This document shows, in pieces, positions 42,001 to 55,458 of a DNA stretch of 64,000 nucleotides; the first letter of the stretch is position 1; each line of letters starts with the position of its first letter. The notes beneath the pieces are model-generated. The model made no database searches. It saw only the letters and a program-made list of their open reading frames with translations, and was not told the origin of the DNA. Made by a program: the position numbers and the translations under genes. This stretch comes from Epichloe hybrida (lineage: Eukaryota; Ascomycota; Sordariomycetes; Hypocreales; Clavicipitaceae), in the NCBI GenBank assembly GCA_019022495.1, contig JAFEKR010000007.1, positions 806,001-870,000 on the forward strand. The letters run 5' to 3'.

Positions 42001-45000
42001 AATATAATTCTTAAATATTAATAGCTTAGAGAGTCTAATTAACTATGTCTAGGATATAGCTAAATTGCCACTTTTAAGTAACTTTAATTAACCTATAGTA
42101 AAGTCATTGCCTTACTATGCTTTATATAATAAGACTTAAATTAGGGGTTTTAATTCTAAGCTCTTTTCTAAAAAGTTAGAGTTAAACTTAGGAGAGGTTC
42201 TCTAAATAGATTAGATCCTAGCTATAATATCTCTATAAGTAATTAGTTTAATAAATGCTTCTAGTCTTATAGGGACATAAATAAGTAATGTTTTTAAGGG
42301 GCGCCCTTACTACTTACTAGTAATAACCTATGCTAGTCTATCTCTATTAGCAATAGCTAGTCTAATAGGAAAATTAAAATAATTAAGCAATAAACAATGC
42401 ATACGCTAGGTACTAATAGTATTACTATAGCTAGCTTATTGCTTATTAACTAAAGTATAAAAAGTATTAAATAACCTTACTAATATAACTCTTCTAAGAT
42501 TATCTAGATTATTAGGTTCTTTAGGAATATAGTTAAGTTATAATTTTTTAAAACCCTAGATATTAGTAGTATTATTGCAGCGTTATTATAACTAACTATT
42601 AGTTATATTAAGTGACGTTTTTATAGAGCCTATAGCATTAATAATATTACTATAGTGTTCCTATCTCTTATTATTTATAAATTTAGATAAAAAGGTAAGA
42701 AGTTATATAGTTACTACTTTCTCTTTCCTTGCCTTACTTATAAAATCTAGTCTTCTTAAAAGTAAGTTAGTAAGATTTAATTTCCTTATATAATATATAA
42801 TCTTAAAGTTAAAAGAATAAAGCTTATTAAGCGTAGTTACTTACTTACTAGTAAGCTTAGGCTTTATAGTAAAATACTTATAGTTTAAATAATCTATAAT
42901 AACTTTAATTATATAAGCTAAATAAGCAAGATAGTATCTCTATATATAAAAAGCCTCTTAGATAGCTAATAATTTACTATTAGGTATTAAATATTATAAT
43001 TTAGTATTAGTTATCTTTCTTAATATAAACGCAACTAGGTGCTAGTAACCTAGCACTAATATTATAAGTATAGCCTTAATTATATGTCTAGATATATCTA
43101 TCTCCACTCTAAGATACGTAAGTGGGTTAAAATGCACTAAAATTAGCGCTTCCTAAAATCTTTATTAAAGCTCTCTAAACGCTACTATCTTACAGGGTTT
43201 TAGTTTAAATATTACTAGTTAATTCCCTCTAAGGCAATCTATTAATAGAATAATAACTTTACTATACTATTTAATAAAATAGCAGTAAAATCCAGTAAAA
43301 CCAAGAAATAACTAAATATTAAAAACACTATATAGTATTAGCTAGGTTATAATTACTTTAACTCTTACTAGGTCTATTATAATACCTTTCTCTAATATCT
43401 TAAAGCCTAAAAATTTAACTTCCTTAACTAAAAATTAACACTTCTTAAGGTTAATAAAAAGACCTACCTCTCTAAACCTATATAAAACTTATTTAACGTG
43501 CTCTATATAATCTTTAACCTTACTACTATATATTAGCATATTATCTAGATAAATAATGTAAGTCTTATTAATAAGTCCTTTAAGAGTATTATTAATATAC
43601 TCCTAAAAAGTCACTAGTGCGTTAACTAGTCTAAATAGCATCACTAGATATTTAAAGTAGCTATATTAATAATAAAACGCTATTTTCCACTTATTACCTA
43701 AGCAAATACGTAGCTAGTAGTATATATCTTTTAAATCTAGGACTATAAAAATAACTACGCCTACTAATTAATTAAGAATTTTAGCAATAAGGGGCAAAGG
43801 GGCCTTATTCTTAATTATAATCTTATTTAGGCCCCTATAATCCACATAAAGCCTTAATTTCCCTCCTTTCTTTAGAACAAACAAAATTAAGGCTCTAGCT
43901 AGGCTAACTAATCTTCTAATCTACCCTTTAAGCTACACACTTATAAGGTACTCTCTAAGAACCTCTAGCTCCCTTTTAGCTAAATTATATATAGGCCCCT
44001 AAGGTAGTGTTTTCCCTTCTTCTAATTTAATTATATAAGTATAACCTCCTAGTTTAAGAAGCTTACTTACTAACTCTTTAGAAAAAACATCTATAAACTC
44101 CCTATATTCTTCTAGGATTATTAGTATAAGGCGCTTAGTGCTCTTATCCTAATTTAATATAGCTTCTTTACTACTTATGTTTTCTAAAATTAGTATAATT
44201 ATAATACCTTTGCTTTTTTACTATAAATAAGCATACTTAAGGATTTACATAGCTACTTTACTATTTATTTATATATCTATTACTACTAAGTCCTTTAATT
44301 AGCCTTCTCCTTTTCCTTTTTAATTTTTATTTTCTAGAATACTTAGCCTAATCTTTATTACTCCTAATAATAAAGTAACTACTACTATTTTTTTCTCTTT
44401 ATATACTTACTACTTACTATAAGTAAAGGAGAGATATTTTATTATTACTAGATATCTCTAGTATTTATACTCCTAATATATAATTATAGGTAAATACTCT
44501 TTAATCTAGTCTATACCTAGAATTATCCCTTTACCTATATTAGTAATAAAGTAGCTAACTTAGCAGACCTTTATAAATCCTATACTATCTTTTATCTTAA
44601 CTAATTTTTTTAGAATTCCTTAATATAAAATTACTTTTTTACTTACACTCTCTAATATCCTATCTAATTAGATTATATTCTCCTAATCCTTTTTTAATAA
44701 TAATTTTAGATAAATTATTAAAGACTATATACCTATATTAAATAATGCTTATATAGCTAACCACTAGTTATCTTATTATAAAGATACTTATATTCTTATT
44801 CTATTATCTATAGGGTATTTTATAGTAAGATTATATTCCTAGGTTTATGCTAATTAAACTAGTATTATATTAGAAGACATAGCTTTATTACTACTTTCCC
44901 TATGCTTCTTAGTTATATATTTAGTACTTTTATAGGTAAAATAATCTAGTGCCTAATAAGTTAGTATAGCATGCCTAGGCTTTTTATATTTATAGCACAC

Positions 45001-46383
45001 TAGGGATAATCTTTTCCCTTAGTCTTTGCTTTATTACTATGCCCTATCTATAGGTAATATAAAATAAAAGCATTACCTCTTTCTTTTAGAGTCCTAACCT
45101 TTTTTATTATTTTAGCCTAAACCTATTATAACCTTTGCTTTCTTACCCTAGCCTTATAGTTAGCTTTAGGTTATTAGGATCTCTTAACTAATTATCTACT
45201 TCCTTATAGCATTATTTAAGCTATTTAGAAAGATTATAATTCTTAGATATATAGGGATTTCTTTAGGTAACTTAGCTTTTACCTTATCCTAGGCTTATAT
45301 AAAGGATTAAAATAATAAGCTATTCTTCTACCTAAGATTTAGTAATAACCTTATTACTTCTAAGTATCTTACACCTATATTTATTATTCTAGTTTTTAAC
45401 TATTCTAGGAAATCTACCTAGGTAATTAATAAATAATCTATATACCTATCTATAGCTATATAACGCATTTACTATTACTTTATATTACTAGCTAGGCAGC
45501 TGCTTACATATACTACCTTAGTTATATTATCCTTAAAGGTATAGTAATTTAATTTAAATAGTATATCTAAGTTTACTAAGAAATTCTATAGGCTTTTATA
45601 TATTTCCCCTTTATATATAGGTATTTTTATCTATATTTTAATAAGACTACCTTACTATATAATTATTACTATATTACTATAAACCATAGGTAAAATTATA
45701 GCTAATATTTAAGGGGTAATTATAAGTCTAGATTAAGGGGTAATTACAGGTCTAGTTTAAGGTCTAGCTAATCCTAGATTTGCCTTAAGCTCTCTAATTT
45801 ACACCTCTATCTATAAGACCTTTTATTTTCTCTAAAGGTAATATAGCTTAGATTATATAACCTTATAGCATTACTATAATGCCCTTTTTTCTTTAGTTAT
45901 ATTATCTATACCTCTACCTAAATTAGAATTAAGTAGCGTTTATTATACCCTATTATCCATAGTTCTAGATTATAAGGGTTCCTTATCTTCCTAATTATCT
46001 ATAGCTTTATTATTATAAGGTACTAGTGTGTTTCTTATAGATCTTTAGAGTGTTAGCTATATAATAATCTAGCTAATAGTTTATATCCTTAAAAAGGTTA
46101 AGAGAGATTAATTTATTATAGCTTATACTAAAAGGTTAAGAATAAAGTAACAGCTAAGACTATTATAGTTACTACTAGATAAATGCTAGCTAGGGGTAAG
46201 TGCGTAAAGGTTTTAATCTCTAACCTAGCACTAATAATATGCGTAGTCTTTAATAAATACCTCGCTCCATAAGTACATGGCTATCTTGTAGCTAGCTAGC
46301 CTCTTTATTATCTGCACGGCCCAAAGGTTCTCCAAAGACCCGCTTCGATAAACATCCTATCTTTGACCTCTGCACTCCTGACA
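39077..46383 (-). mobile_element. Second Ty3/gypsy (chromodomain) element, nested, 3' end missing
   Basis: On the minus strand from 46383: an LTR-like start TGTCAGGAGTGCAGAGG, a Gag zinc knuckle near 44997-44955 (CYKYKKPRHA; CCHC with Cys now Tyr), reverse transcriptase near 43980-43540 ([44 protein letters not shown], a YLDN-type active site), integrase to about 41000 and a chromodomain-like segment near 40850-40700 (RRRYKYLVK.KGYNTLENS with a stop at Trp). Further RNase-H-like sequence at 39100-39760 (EKEILAIIIRLKE, VYIDYKGIINLI) is out of order and belongs to another pol fragment. No second LTR was found. RIP stops throughout. Confidence 0.7.
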
Positions 46384-49006
46384 CTTAGGTAGCCTAATAT
46401 TTAACTAGACCTTAGCTATATAGTCTTTCCTTAATCCCCCTAAGTAAACTAAGATATTATTTAAGTATACTATAATAAAATCCCCTAATATATCCCTTAA
46501 GGACTTATTAATATAATATTAGAATATTACTAGTGTGCTAGCTAGGCTAAAGGGGTAAACTAGCTACTTAAATAGCCTAAACCTAGTTTAAAATACTATA
46601 AGGTACTCCTAGCCTTTAGTAATCTATAGCTTATAAAACACTATATAAATATTTACCTTTATAAACTAGTATACCTAGGATAAGGAATAAAGTGTTTCCT
46701 TAATTAATAAAAGAGAGTAGTAATTTTATACTATTATCTTATTAAGAGTATAGTAGTTTATATAAAAACACTAACCCTTATTAGCCTTTTTAATAAGGAA
46801 AACTAAGGCTATAGCTAATAATAAGCTAGCATAAATTTAACCCTTATTTATTAAGTCTATAATCTAGCGCCTAACCTCTAGAAGCTAGTCCCTTAGTATA
46901 TTATATAGTAGTCCCTAAGGGAGCGTTAGTTTAGACCTATCCTAGTTTTTATATAAGCGTATATAGTAATTAAGGGACCCCTAATAAGGAGGTAAGCTAT
47001 TAGCTTTAGCCTTATTAAAAAGGTCTGCGAAGTTAGCTAACTCCTTAGGTAATATTAATATATCTAGGCTATTAGGCTTTATCTTAGGCACTATAATCTA
47101 TAGTACTATTATTATCTCCCTAAGGCTTATAGTAATAAATATTATAAAAGTGTCTTTCCTATAGTATACCTAGTGCGCTTCTATAGTATATAAGGACTTA
47201 ATAATTCCCTATACTAAGGTCTTTACCCTATATATAGAGGCTTTAGAGATATATAAGCCCTTTATTACTTTAATAACTAATTACTATTTTACTATATAAA
47301 TAACTATATTATAGTGTTTTAGCTATAGTATTCTAAGTATAATGTCTTATATAAGGCCTAGGATAATATATAAATATACTAATAACTTCTAGCTATTAAT
47401 ATCTATTTTAGTGTATACTATATAAGTAATTAAGGAGGTATTCTCTTATACTCTCTTTCCCTTTTTTTTTATTTTTACTATAGTTTAAATATACCTTCTC
47501 TTTAGTAAGTATATAAGCTTTAGGTTAAACTATCTTATTACTAACTTACTTATAGCACTATAATAATTATAACTATAATTAATCTAGATATTAATATAAT
47601 AATATATATTAAAGAGTATAGGAATTAAGAATAGTAATTAGTCTATATATTATACTATATCTTACTCTAAATCTATATAGCTTAAATAGTTATCCTATAT
47701 TATAGTATATAGTTAGCTTACTTACCCCTATATAAGACTTTACTTAGGGGCTACTTATTTTCTATAAGGGAAATATTTACCTCCTTATTTATACTTTTCT
47801 TATTTACTTTATATAAGTTAATACTAACTTATATGTAATAGGGTAGGAGGTAAGTATACTCCTAGATATAGTAATTCTTAGATTTATATTATAAGTAATA
47901 TCTCTTCTAATAGTATTTAGCTAACTTTATTTCTAATACTTATTTAGCCTATTATATATTTATAGTAAGCTTTAAACCTTTTTTCTTCTTAACTAGCTTA
48001 TTTTATTTTCCTAATTAAGTCCTTACTATATATACCCTAGTTATTAGTATATTACCCTTATAGTTAGTCTAAGGTATAGGTTTAGCTAGCTATAGTTTAT
48101 ATTAAAACTAGTACTTATTCTCTATAGTAAGGGCCTTAATATTAACTATAATCTTATAATACTATATAATAGCTATATACTATATACTTTAGCTAATACC
48201 CTAGCTTATACTAATTTCTCTTAAATACTTATTAAGCGCTTATTAAAGCTTTACTAGCTTTATATTATTCTCTTTATAATTCTCTTTTACTAATAAAAGC
48301 TTCTTTATAAAGTAAATAAAGAATATAGAAAATAGCTTCCTTAGGCCTTATTTTATTTAGTTAAGCTCTATAAGGGCTATGTTTTATTTATATAAATTAA
48401 AGAATATAAACCTAAGGTATTCTAGGAATTTAGCTAGGTTAAAATTATAAGTATTACCTTATTTAAAGAAAGTAACTACCTAGGACTAGACTTTAAAGAA
48501 TAGGTTTTAGTAAATAAATATTTACTTATTTTTATTAGTTTTAATAAAGTCCTTATTTACCTATAGCTTATATTTTATTAAGAACCTCTATATAGTAAAT
48601 AAAGCCTTATTACTATTATATAAGTTACCTATAGGAATAGGTTTTTATTTTACCTTAGGTATAGTTAAAAGTAAGTTAAAGGTAAGAGGTAAAGTAAGAT
48701 TAATTACTAAGGCACTAGGTTAGGCTATAATAGGTAGTTAGGTTAGAGGTTTTATAGTATTTATAGCTACTTATTATTAGAGGTATATAAGTTTTACTAT
48801 TTACTTATTAAGTATAAGTTAAAGTATCTTAAATTAGGCCTATTAAGCTACTAGTAATGCTATAGTATTAGATAAGGGGGTTATTATCCCCTAGCTAGGT
48901 TAGTCTTATAGTTAAAGCATGTCTATTATATTTATTAATATATCTATTAGTATTTCTATTATATCTTTTAGTAGTTATTATAAAGGACTAAAGGAAGTCT
49001 CTTAAT

Positions 49007-49223
49007 TATTATAGACTAGCCCCTAGGTAACTATAATAGGGTATTAATATAGTATTAAGAGACTTAAGGAGAAAGGAGAAAGAGTAAGAGACTATCCCTA
49101 GTAATACCCCTTATACCCCCTAGGCTACTTATGTAAGCCTCCTTTCCTTACCCTAACTGCTTTTACTAATCCTCTCTCTAACTGCTATACGGACAATGCT
49201 TAGGCAAAGCCTAAGCCCTTACA
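49007..49223 (-). repeat. 5' LTR of the outer gypsy element
   Basis: 217 bp, TATTATAGACTAGCCCC to CCTAAGCCCTTACA on the plus strand. The outer 90 bp (CTCTCTAACTGCTATACGGAC and on) are less mutated than in the other copy, again the edge facing non-repeat DNA. Confidence 0.9.
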
Positions 49224-50640
49224 GTCCGTCATCAAAGATTAATGAATCTAACTGTCTAACGAGGCCCTCTATTATAGATTGATTAGTTAATCAATTAGGC
49301 CCTTAGTTACTTAACCTCTAACCGTTAGGTTAGATGAATTATTAATAATCCCTCTAACTGTCTGATGAGACCTCTGACCGTTAAAGACCTCTCTGACTGA
49401 CGATTCCTCTGACTTTGATAAGGAATCTAATGTATAGAAGGTCTTCTAACGAGGTCTTTGACCGCTAACAAGGGCTTCTATTATTAGACTAATTAATCCG
49501 ACTGTCTGACAAGACCTCTAACCTTTAAAGACCTCTTTGACTAATGATTCCACTGACTTTTGAAGAGAAATCTAACATATAGAGGGTCTTCTAAAGGGGT
49601 CTCTGCCGTTAACGAACCCTCTGTCATGGATTGATTAGTTAATTAATCAGACCCTTAGTTACTTAACCTCTGACCGTTAGGTTAGATTAATCACTAATAA
49701 TCCCTCTAACTGTCTAACAAGACCTCCGACCGTTGAAGACCTCTGTAACTAACGATTCCTCTAACTTTAACGAGGAATCTAATGTACAGAAGGTCTTCTG
49801 AAGAGGTCTCTGACCGCTGACAAGGGCTTCTGTTATCAGACCAATTGATCCGACTGTCTGACAAGGCCTCCGACCATTAAAGACCTCTTTGACTAACGAC
49901 TCCTCTGACTTTAACGAGGAATCTGATGTACAAAAGGTCTTCTAAAGAGGTCTCTGACCGCTAATAAGGGCTTCCGTTGTTAGACTAATTAATCTGACTA
50001 TTTGACAAGGCCTCTAACCCTTAAAGACCTCTCTAACCGACGATTTCTCTAACAATTAACGAGGAATCTAACGGTTAGAAGGTCTTCTAAAGAGGTCTCT
50101 GACCGCTGACGAGGCCCTCTATTATAGATTAATTAGTTAATTAATCAGACCCTCAGTTACTTAACCTCTAACCGTTAGGTTAGATTAATCACTAATAAAC
50201 CCTCTAACTATCTAACAAGGCCTCTGACCTCTAAAGACCTCTCTAACCAATGATTCCTCTGACTTTTAAAGGGGAATCTAACATACAGAAGGTCTTCTAA
50301 CAAGGCCTCTGCCGTTAACGAAAGCTTCTGACACAAATCAATTAATCTAACTATCTGACGAGACCTCCGACCGTTAAAGACCTCTCTGACCAACGATTTC
50401 TCTGACTTTTGAAGGGGAATCTGACTAATAGAAGGTCTTCTGACGAAGCCTCTGCCATTAATAACCCCTCTGACCGTTGAAGATCCCTCTGACTGACGAT
50501 TCCTCTGACGATTAAAGAGGTCTCTAACTATTAGAAAGGTCTTCTACTACAGATTAATTGATCGGACTGTTAACAAGACCTCTAATGACCCCCTTTGATG
50601 GATGACCCTTTTGATTGATGGATTAATAGATGGGGGGGCC
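49224..50640. repeat. Complex minisatellite, about 145- and 205-bp units
   Basis: Starts exactly at the outer gypsy LTR end. A core (AGGTCTTCT followed by an AGGTCTCTGACCGCT-like block) recurs near 49438, 49587, 49790, 49937, 50080, 50290, 50432 and 50532. Intervals are near 145 bp or, when an extra segment with TTACTTAACCTCTGACCGTTA is present, near 205 bp. Sub-motifs such as CCTCTGACCGTTAAAGACC recur within each unit. Balanced base composition with scattered C/T differences between units. No coding potential. Confidence 0.85.
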
Positions 50641-50712
50641 TGAAAATCACGATTTTTTTTTATCTTATAATTATACTACTTCTTCCCCTTTTATTATTGT
50701 TTTCTTTGGTTA

Positions 50713-50751
50713 CTGTTTTCCCTTTCCTAGGGGCTAGAAAAGGGAAAACAG
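50713..50751. repeat. Inverted repeat, 18-bp arms, 3-bp loop
   Basis: CTGTTTTCCCTTTCCTAG (50713-50730), GGG, CTAGAAAAGGGAAAACAG (50734-50751); one mismatch in the stem. Confidence 0.9.
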
Positions 50752-51080
50752 TTAGGGAGGTGTTATATAGCTAGGATTAAGACCTCTTAAGACCTCTCTT
50801 AAGACCTGTAACAAGACCTTCAGTCTCTAGACCTTGGCATCGTTAGATCTATTAGCATCGCCAGATTAATCGGATCCCTAGTCATGTGACTATCTAGCTA
50901 GATAAAATCCCTAGATTCTCTCCCCTTTTATAGAAAATTAACTCTCCCCTTTTTATGTGATTACTATAGTATATGCTTTAGGTTTATTTAATTAATAAGA
51001 TAACTAGATATTAAAAAGAGACCTTAGTAGCTTAGATCCTCGCGATGAATTGAAAATATCGCAGGCCTAGATCCCGTTAT

Positions 51081-51300
51081 CTAGGTTCTGTTATTAATAT
51101 CATTAAATTCGTTAGCATTATTAGCATTGTTAATATCATCGTTTTCATCGTTATCGTTAGCTTCATTGTCACTGTCATTTCCGTCGTTTTCGGGTGGTTG
51201 TTTTCGCCTAACAAAACACTTAGACTTAGCAAGCTTTAGTTAATATACTAGAGCTCCTATATCTCTTGCCTAGCTACCATTGTTCTCACAATTTACTATA
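51081..51300 (-). pseudogene. C-terminal relic of an unknown protein with acidic Asn/Asp-rich tail
   Basis: Minus-strand reading ALVY(stop)LKLAKSKCFVRRKQPPEN followed by a run rich in Asn and Asp (GNDSDNEANDNDENDD) and a stop at 51081. The stop in the first part is TAG where Gln would fit. The basic patch followed by an acidic tail is seen at the end of some fungal Tc1/mariner-type transposases, but this is only a guess. The acidic-tail DNA is a GTT/ATC-type trinucleotide repeat. Confidence 0.35.
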
Positions 51301-51739
51301 GTATTACTAAGTATAACTTTCTTATATAAATTAAGATAGTTTATACTATTATAGCTCTCTTTAACTTTATTAAATTAAGTAAAAAGAAGCCTTATAACTT
51401 TAAAGTAAGAGAGATAAAATTATTACCTAGAGATAAGTATAAAGCGCTTAAAATAGTTACTATATAAGTATTTTTACTTCTTATAGGCCTTATAGGCTAT
51501 AAGATTTAGAAAAGAATAGTATAGTAGCTTTAAAGGGTTTAGTAAAGTAGTAATTCAAATAAAAAGATATATATTTAATAAATTTAATAGTATAATTAAT
51601 AGAATTCTAATTAATATAATAATAATATTATAAGTTAAAAACTAATAAATATATATAGCTTATAAACCTTCTTAATAAAAAGCCTTGCTTTTACTAGTAA
51701 ATAGTATTAACACTAAAATTTAACTTAATTTACACTTAC

Positions 51740-54700
51740 TGTTAGTTACACCAAGGAACGTTACACTAGTGCGAAAGGGTCGAATTTAATAATAGTAATA
51801 AAGTTAATAATAATAGCTAAGAAAAGAGAGAAAGAGAGAAATCTAGCTAAAAGAGAAGGTAAGCAAAAAAGGGGGAAAAGTAAGGTAATAGTGTAAAGCC
51901 ACTATAAGTAATATAAGGTTACTTATAATATAGCTAATTATATTATATGTATTCCTTTAGTAAACTTACACTTAAGCTATAGCTAGACTAACTATTATTT
52001 AAGAGTCTAAAGGAAGCTATACTAGTAGTCTCTCTTTTCTTTATAGCTGAAGAAGCCTAAAAATATAATAAAAATTAAATTAAAGGAAAGTATATATAAG
52101 TAAATCCCTTTATAGGAATCTATAGCTTTAATTAGCTATTATAGCCTTAGTTATTTTAATTAAACTATTTACTATAATCTATACTTACTTACCTATTATA
52201 TTTATTCTCCCCTTTACCTAACCTTATAGGTCTCTTAACCTAGCCTTTTATATAAATTATTAATTTATTTAAATTAATTAAGGTTAAAAGGGCTAAATTT
52301 AGTAATGCCTTTATTATTATATTAGCTAGGTTATTACTACTGTTAATTTACCTAACTTTATAGATCTCTCTCCTTTTATATAATTATTAGAGAGCTATAA
52401 TATTAATTATAAGCTACTTCTCTTTTATTATACTTAGCTTTATAAGGTATTTATATAATAAGAAAGAGTCTATATAGAGAATTATTAGGATTTAAGGTAT
52501 TTTTAATTAGTCTGTGATTTAATAAAGGGTTATAGATATTATATACGCGATGTTAGCACCTTAAACCATGCTATATAGCTTAGATATAAGTGTGCTATAG
52601 GTTACACGCTTGCTTTTTATAGGGCTATATATAATAATGTTACCTTTTAAGGTGAAGGTGTTGTTTTCCTTTATCATCTCGTTGCCAATCACGATAATGT
52701 ATCCGATCTGTGAACGCAATCCCCACTGCTAATGCTTAATTTGCCACTTAAGGCGTTTATTAAGTCATGAGATATTACTAGCGAAGGGTTCTTAGTGTTA
52801 TATAGTAATCAAAAGGTTATAGAATACTTCTAGTTAATAGACTATTATAATGTAACTCCCTTAGGCTCTTTATTTAATATAATTTTACTTTGCTATTAGT
52901 AATTATAAATTAATTTCCTTAATCTTCTAAGCTTAGCCCTTTTAGGTTAGGGTTAGTAAGTCATTAGCGTTATAAGTTAGTATATAGCTATTAAAAATAA
53001 GGGGATTTATAGTTATTAAGCATTGTTTTTCCTTTACTAAGAACTTTACCTTTTAAAGCTCTTTTTTTTCTTTTTTAAAGAACTTATTATTACTAAGGCC
53101 TAGGGTATTATCTATTTATATTCTTATAATTCTAAAGATATTCTTATTATTTAGGGCTATAATTAGTAAGTATAGGTTATATATTAAAGTTATTATACTA
53201 AGGTTATCTTTATAATAATAAAAGTAAGTTACTTACTAGTAAGTTCTTACTTTTATAATCCTATAAAGGGCTTAATAACCTCTATTATTATGCCTTTAGA
53301 AAGAGGTATGCTATTTACTTTAGGATTCTTATAATAATTAGCCTATTTAGAGTTATATATAATTAAACGTAGGCTTATATAATATCTTATAGCTAAAGAT
53401 AGATTTCTCTTTACCTTAATAATAGGGTAAGGGCTATAATAATCTATTAGCTTAATTACTATATTATTAGTAATTAGGTTAAGATAGCTTCCTTTCCCTT
53501 ATTATTATGCCCTTATATAATAAGGCGTGATTTCTTATATAGTGATTTAGTCCCTTTGCCTTTAATCTCTTAGACTATATAAGAATTAAAGATCCTTTAG
53601 CCTCTATGCTTTATAGGGTTAAATATTATAAATCTAAATACCTTATAAGCTTATAGGGCATTAATTTTAGCCTAGTTAGATTACTTAAAAGAGTTACCTA
53701 AAGTTATAATCTTTCCTTCTTAGTAAAGTTAAAGAGTAAGCTTTTAATTAGCTTTCTCTTTTACTATAAGAAATACTATACTTAATATTTCTTTAGCTAT
53801 AAGCTCCTTAATTAAGGCTTTCTCTTAATCTTTATTAATAAGTATATAATTTTTTACTTTATTTACCTTTACCTTTATAGTTTTATTAATATCTATATAA
53901 TCTTTTCCCTTAATTACCTTTACTTTTATAGCTTTATTAGCTTTTATAGTTATCTTTTCTCCTATACCTTTATTAAGGTAAAATTAAATAGTTAGGTTTT
54001 TCCTTAGCCTCTTTTACTTTCTCTTAACTAGGGGTGCTTTTTCTTTTTTTACCTTTACTCTTATACCCTTTACTAGTAGCTTATCTCCTTTTACTACCTA
54101 GGTCTTAATTTCTAGGGTAGGAATACTTTTCTTAAGGCCTTAAGGCTTTACTTTCTTACTCTCCTTATACTATAAATTCTTATAGTAAAGCTTTACTACT
54201 ATAAAGTAAAACTTAGCTAGGCTATAAGGTATCTTAACTATATAAGTCTCTTTATTAGTTATAAGTAACTTATAAGGGCTATACTATTTACCCTTTTCTC
54301 TTTATATATATATATTAGCTTATAGTAGTAACTAATATATTAGTATTATATTAAGGCTATTCTAGGTAGTAAAGGTATCTTAGACTTACCTCTTAGCTAG
54401 GTAATAGTAAACTTTATTAGTTACCTTTTAAATTACTTTAGCTTATTAAATAATAGAGATACTTAGTAATAACTTATCTATTATTTATAAGTAAGCTCTA
54501 AAGACTAGTAGTATAAGCATAAGGCTATCTAGGCTTACTAAGTTATTAATAGCCTTAATAGCTATTTAGAGGTATTACTTAGGTATAATCTTATTACTAA
54601 TTAAATCTATAATAATATTATAAGCCTAGTGTAAAGGTTTATAGTATCTCTTAACCTTTTTAATACTATTATAGGCTTTAATAAGTATCTTATTAATCTT

Positions 54701-55214
54701 AATTAATATTAGGTAAGTATAATACCTAAATTTCACTAAAGTAAAGTTATTACTAGTATTATAAATAATCTAATCTAAAGGGCCTAGATAGGTATTTATC
54801 TAGCACTCCTTAATTATATCCTAAATATTATAAGCTTTTGACTTCTTTAGGTTAAGGAATTAAGCTACCTAGAATAAGGTTACTAAATTAATAATATAAA
54901 GGACTAGTTAGCTATTAATTTATATAATATTAAAATATCTTATAGTTAAAGTTATAGTTATTCTTAATTAAGAACTTAAATTAGCTAGAGGCCTTTTTAT
55001 TTATCTAATAATAGTAATAGACTTTAGTAAGCTTCTTAATTATATAGTATTTAATATTATAACTAGCTTATTAAAGGATTTTTATAAGCTACTAAATTAA
55101 GAAATAACTAAATCTTTAGTAAAGCTAATAAATCTCCCTTTTTAATAAGTAAAAAGTAATAGTTTCTCTTACCTTTAGAAGTTACTAAGGGTAGCCTTAT
55201 TTATATATAATAAG
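51740..55214 (-). mobile_element. Ty1/copia element fragment, minus strand, copy A
   Basis: Begins TGTTAGTTACACCAAGG, the LTR edge shared with 62448. The LTR probably spans about 51740-52205 and ends near a minus-strand purine run (AGGTAAAGGGGAG). On the minus strand beyond it lies copia RNase H (KSKRVTYS.LTSKLYGMV, 52620-52550, then LYIDSFLLYKYLIKL near 52460). RT-like sequence follows to 55214. It is cut there by a short hAT-like element and no second LTR is found. Parallel to 62448-64000 over its first 1.5 kb. Confidence 0.75.
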
Positions 55215-55430
55215 CAGAGCATTGCACTACAATACAATACATTAGAAATTTTACAATACAATACAATAGATGTATTATTTGTATTGTTTTTTTTTTCTTT
55301 TTTTTAGTACAAAGTTAAATTCCTTAATTATAAGTTATAATAAGGTATATATAGTTAATATAATAGCTTATAATAGCTTATAATAGCTTATAATAGCTTA
55401 TTGTTAAAAATAAGACCTATTTTTAGCCCT
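55215..55430 (+). mobile_element. Short hAT-like relative, one end only
   Basis: Starts CAGAGCATTGCACTAC, close to the CAGAGTATTGCACTAA end of the other copies, with ACAATACAATAC subterminal repeats and the TTATAATAGC repeat (four units). No matching right end found, so it is truncated, probably at the hairpin cluster. Confidence 0.55.
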
Positions 55431-55458
55431 TTCTAGTTAAAGGACCTTTCAATTACTA

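Larger units (their letters stand above)
29350..49223 (-). mobile_element. Ty3/gypsy LTR retrotransposon with nested insertions, RIP-inactivated
   Basis: Bounded by 217-bp LTRs. On the minus strand, from high to low coordinates: reverse transcriptase end near 46475-46420 (IVYLNNILVYLGGLRKDYIAK), RNase H near 34800-34690 (PFIIYIDYKNLEYF), and integrase near 32320-31950 (ISINFIINL, LIVIIDQLSKFIQLKA), which gives the gypsy order RT, RH, IN. Other elements interrupt it: a second gypsy and hAT-like element 2 between RT and RNase H (34861-46383), and hAT-like element 1 between RNase H and integrase (32335-34109). About 200 codons between the RT palm and mid-RNase H are missing at that junction. All frames are full of RIP stops. 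No matching target duplication is seen (CTTTT left, GTCCG right). Confidence 0.75.
50641..51739. other. Region after the minisatellite with an inverted repeat and a coding relic
   Basis: Holds an 18-bp inverted repeat (50713-50751), a low-complexity minus-strand coding tail (51081-51300) and then RIP-mutated DNA up to the Copia LTR at 51740. Confidence 0.5.

Noticed and set aside
17368..46383. Relationship between the TRIM LTR (TGTCAGG...) and the inner gypsy LTR start (TGTCAGGAG...)
   Set aside because: Only the first seven bases agree; the following sequence differs, so the match is too short to mean common origin.
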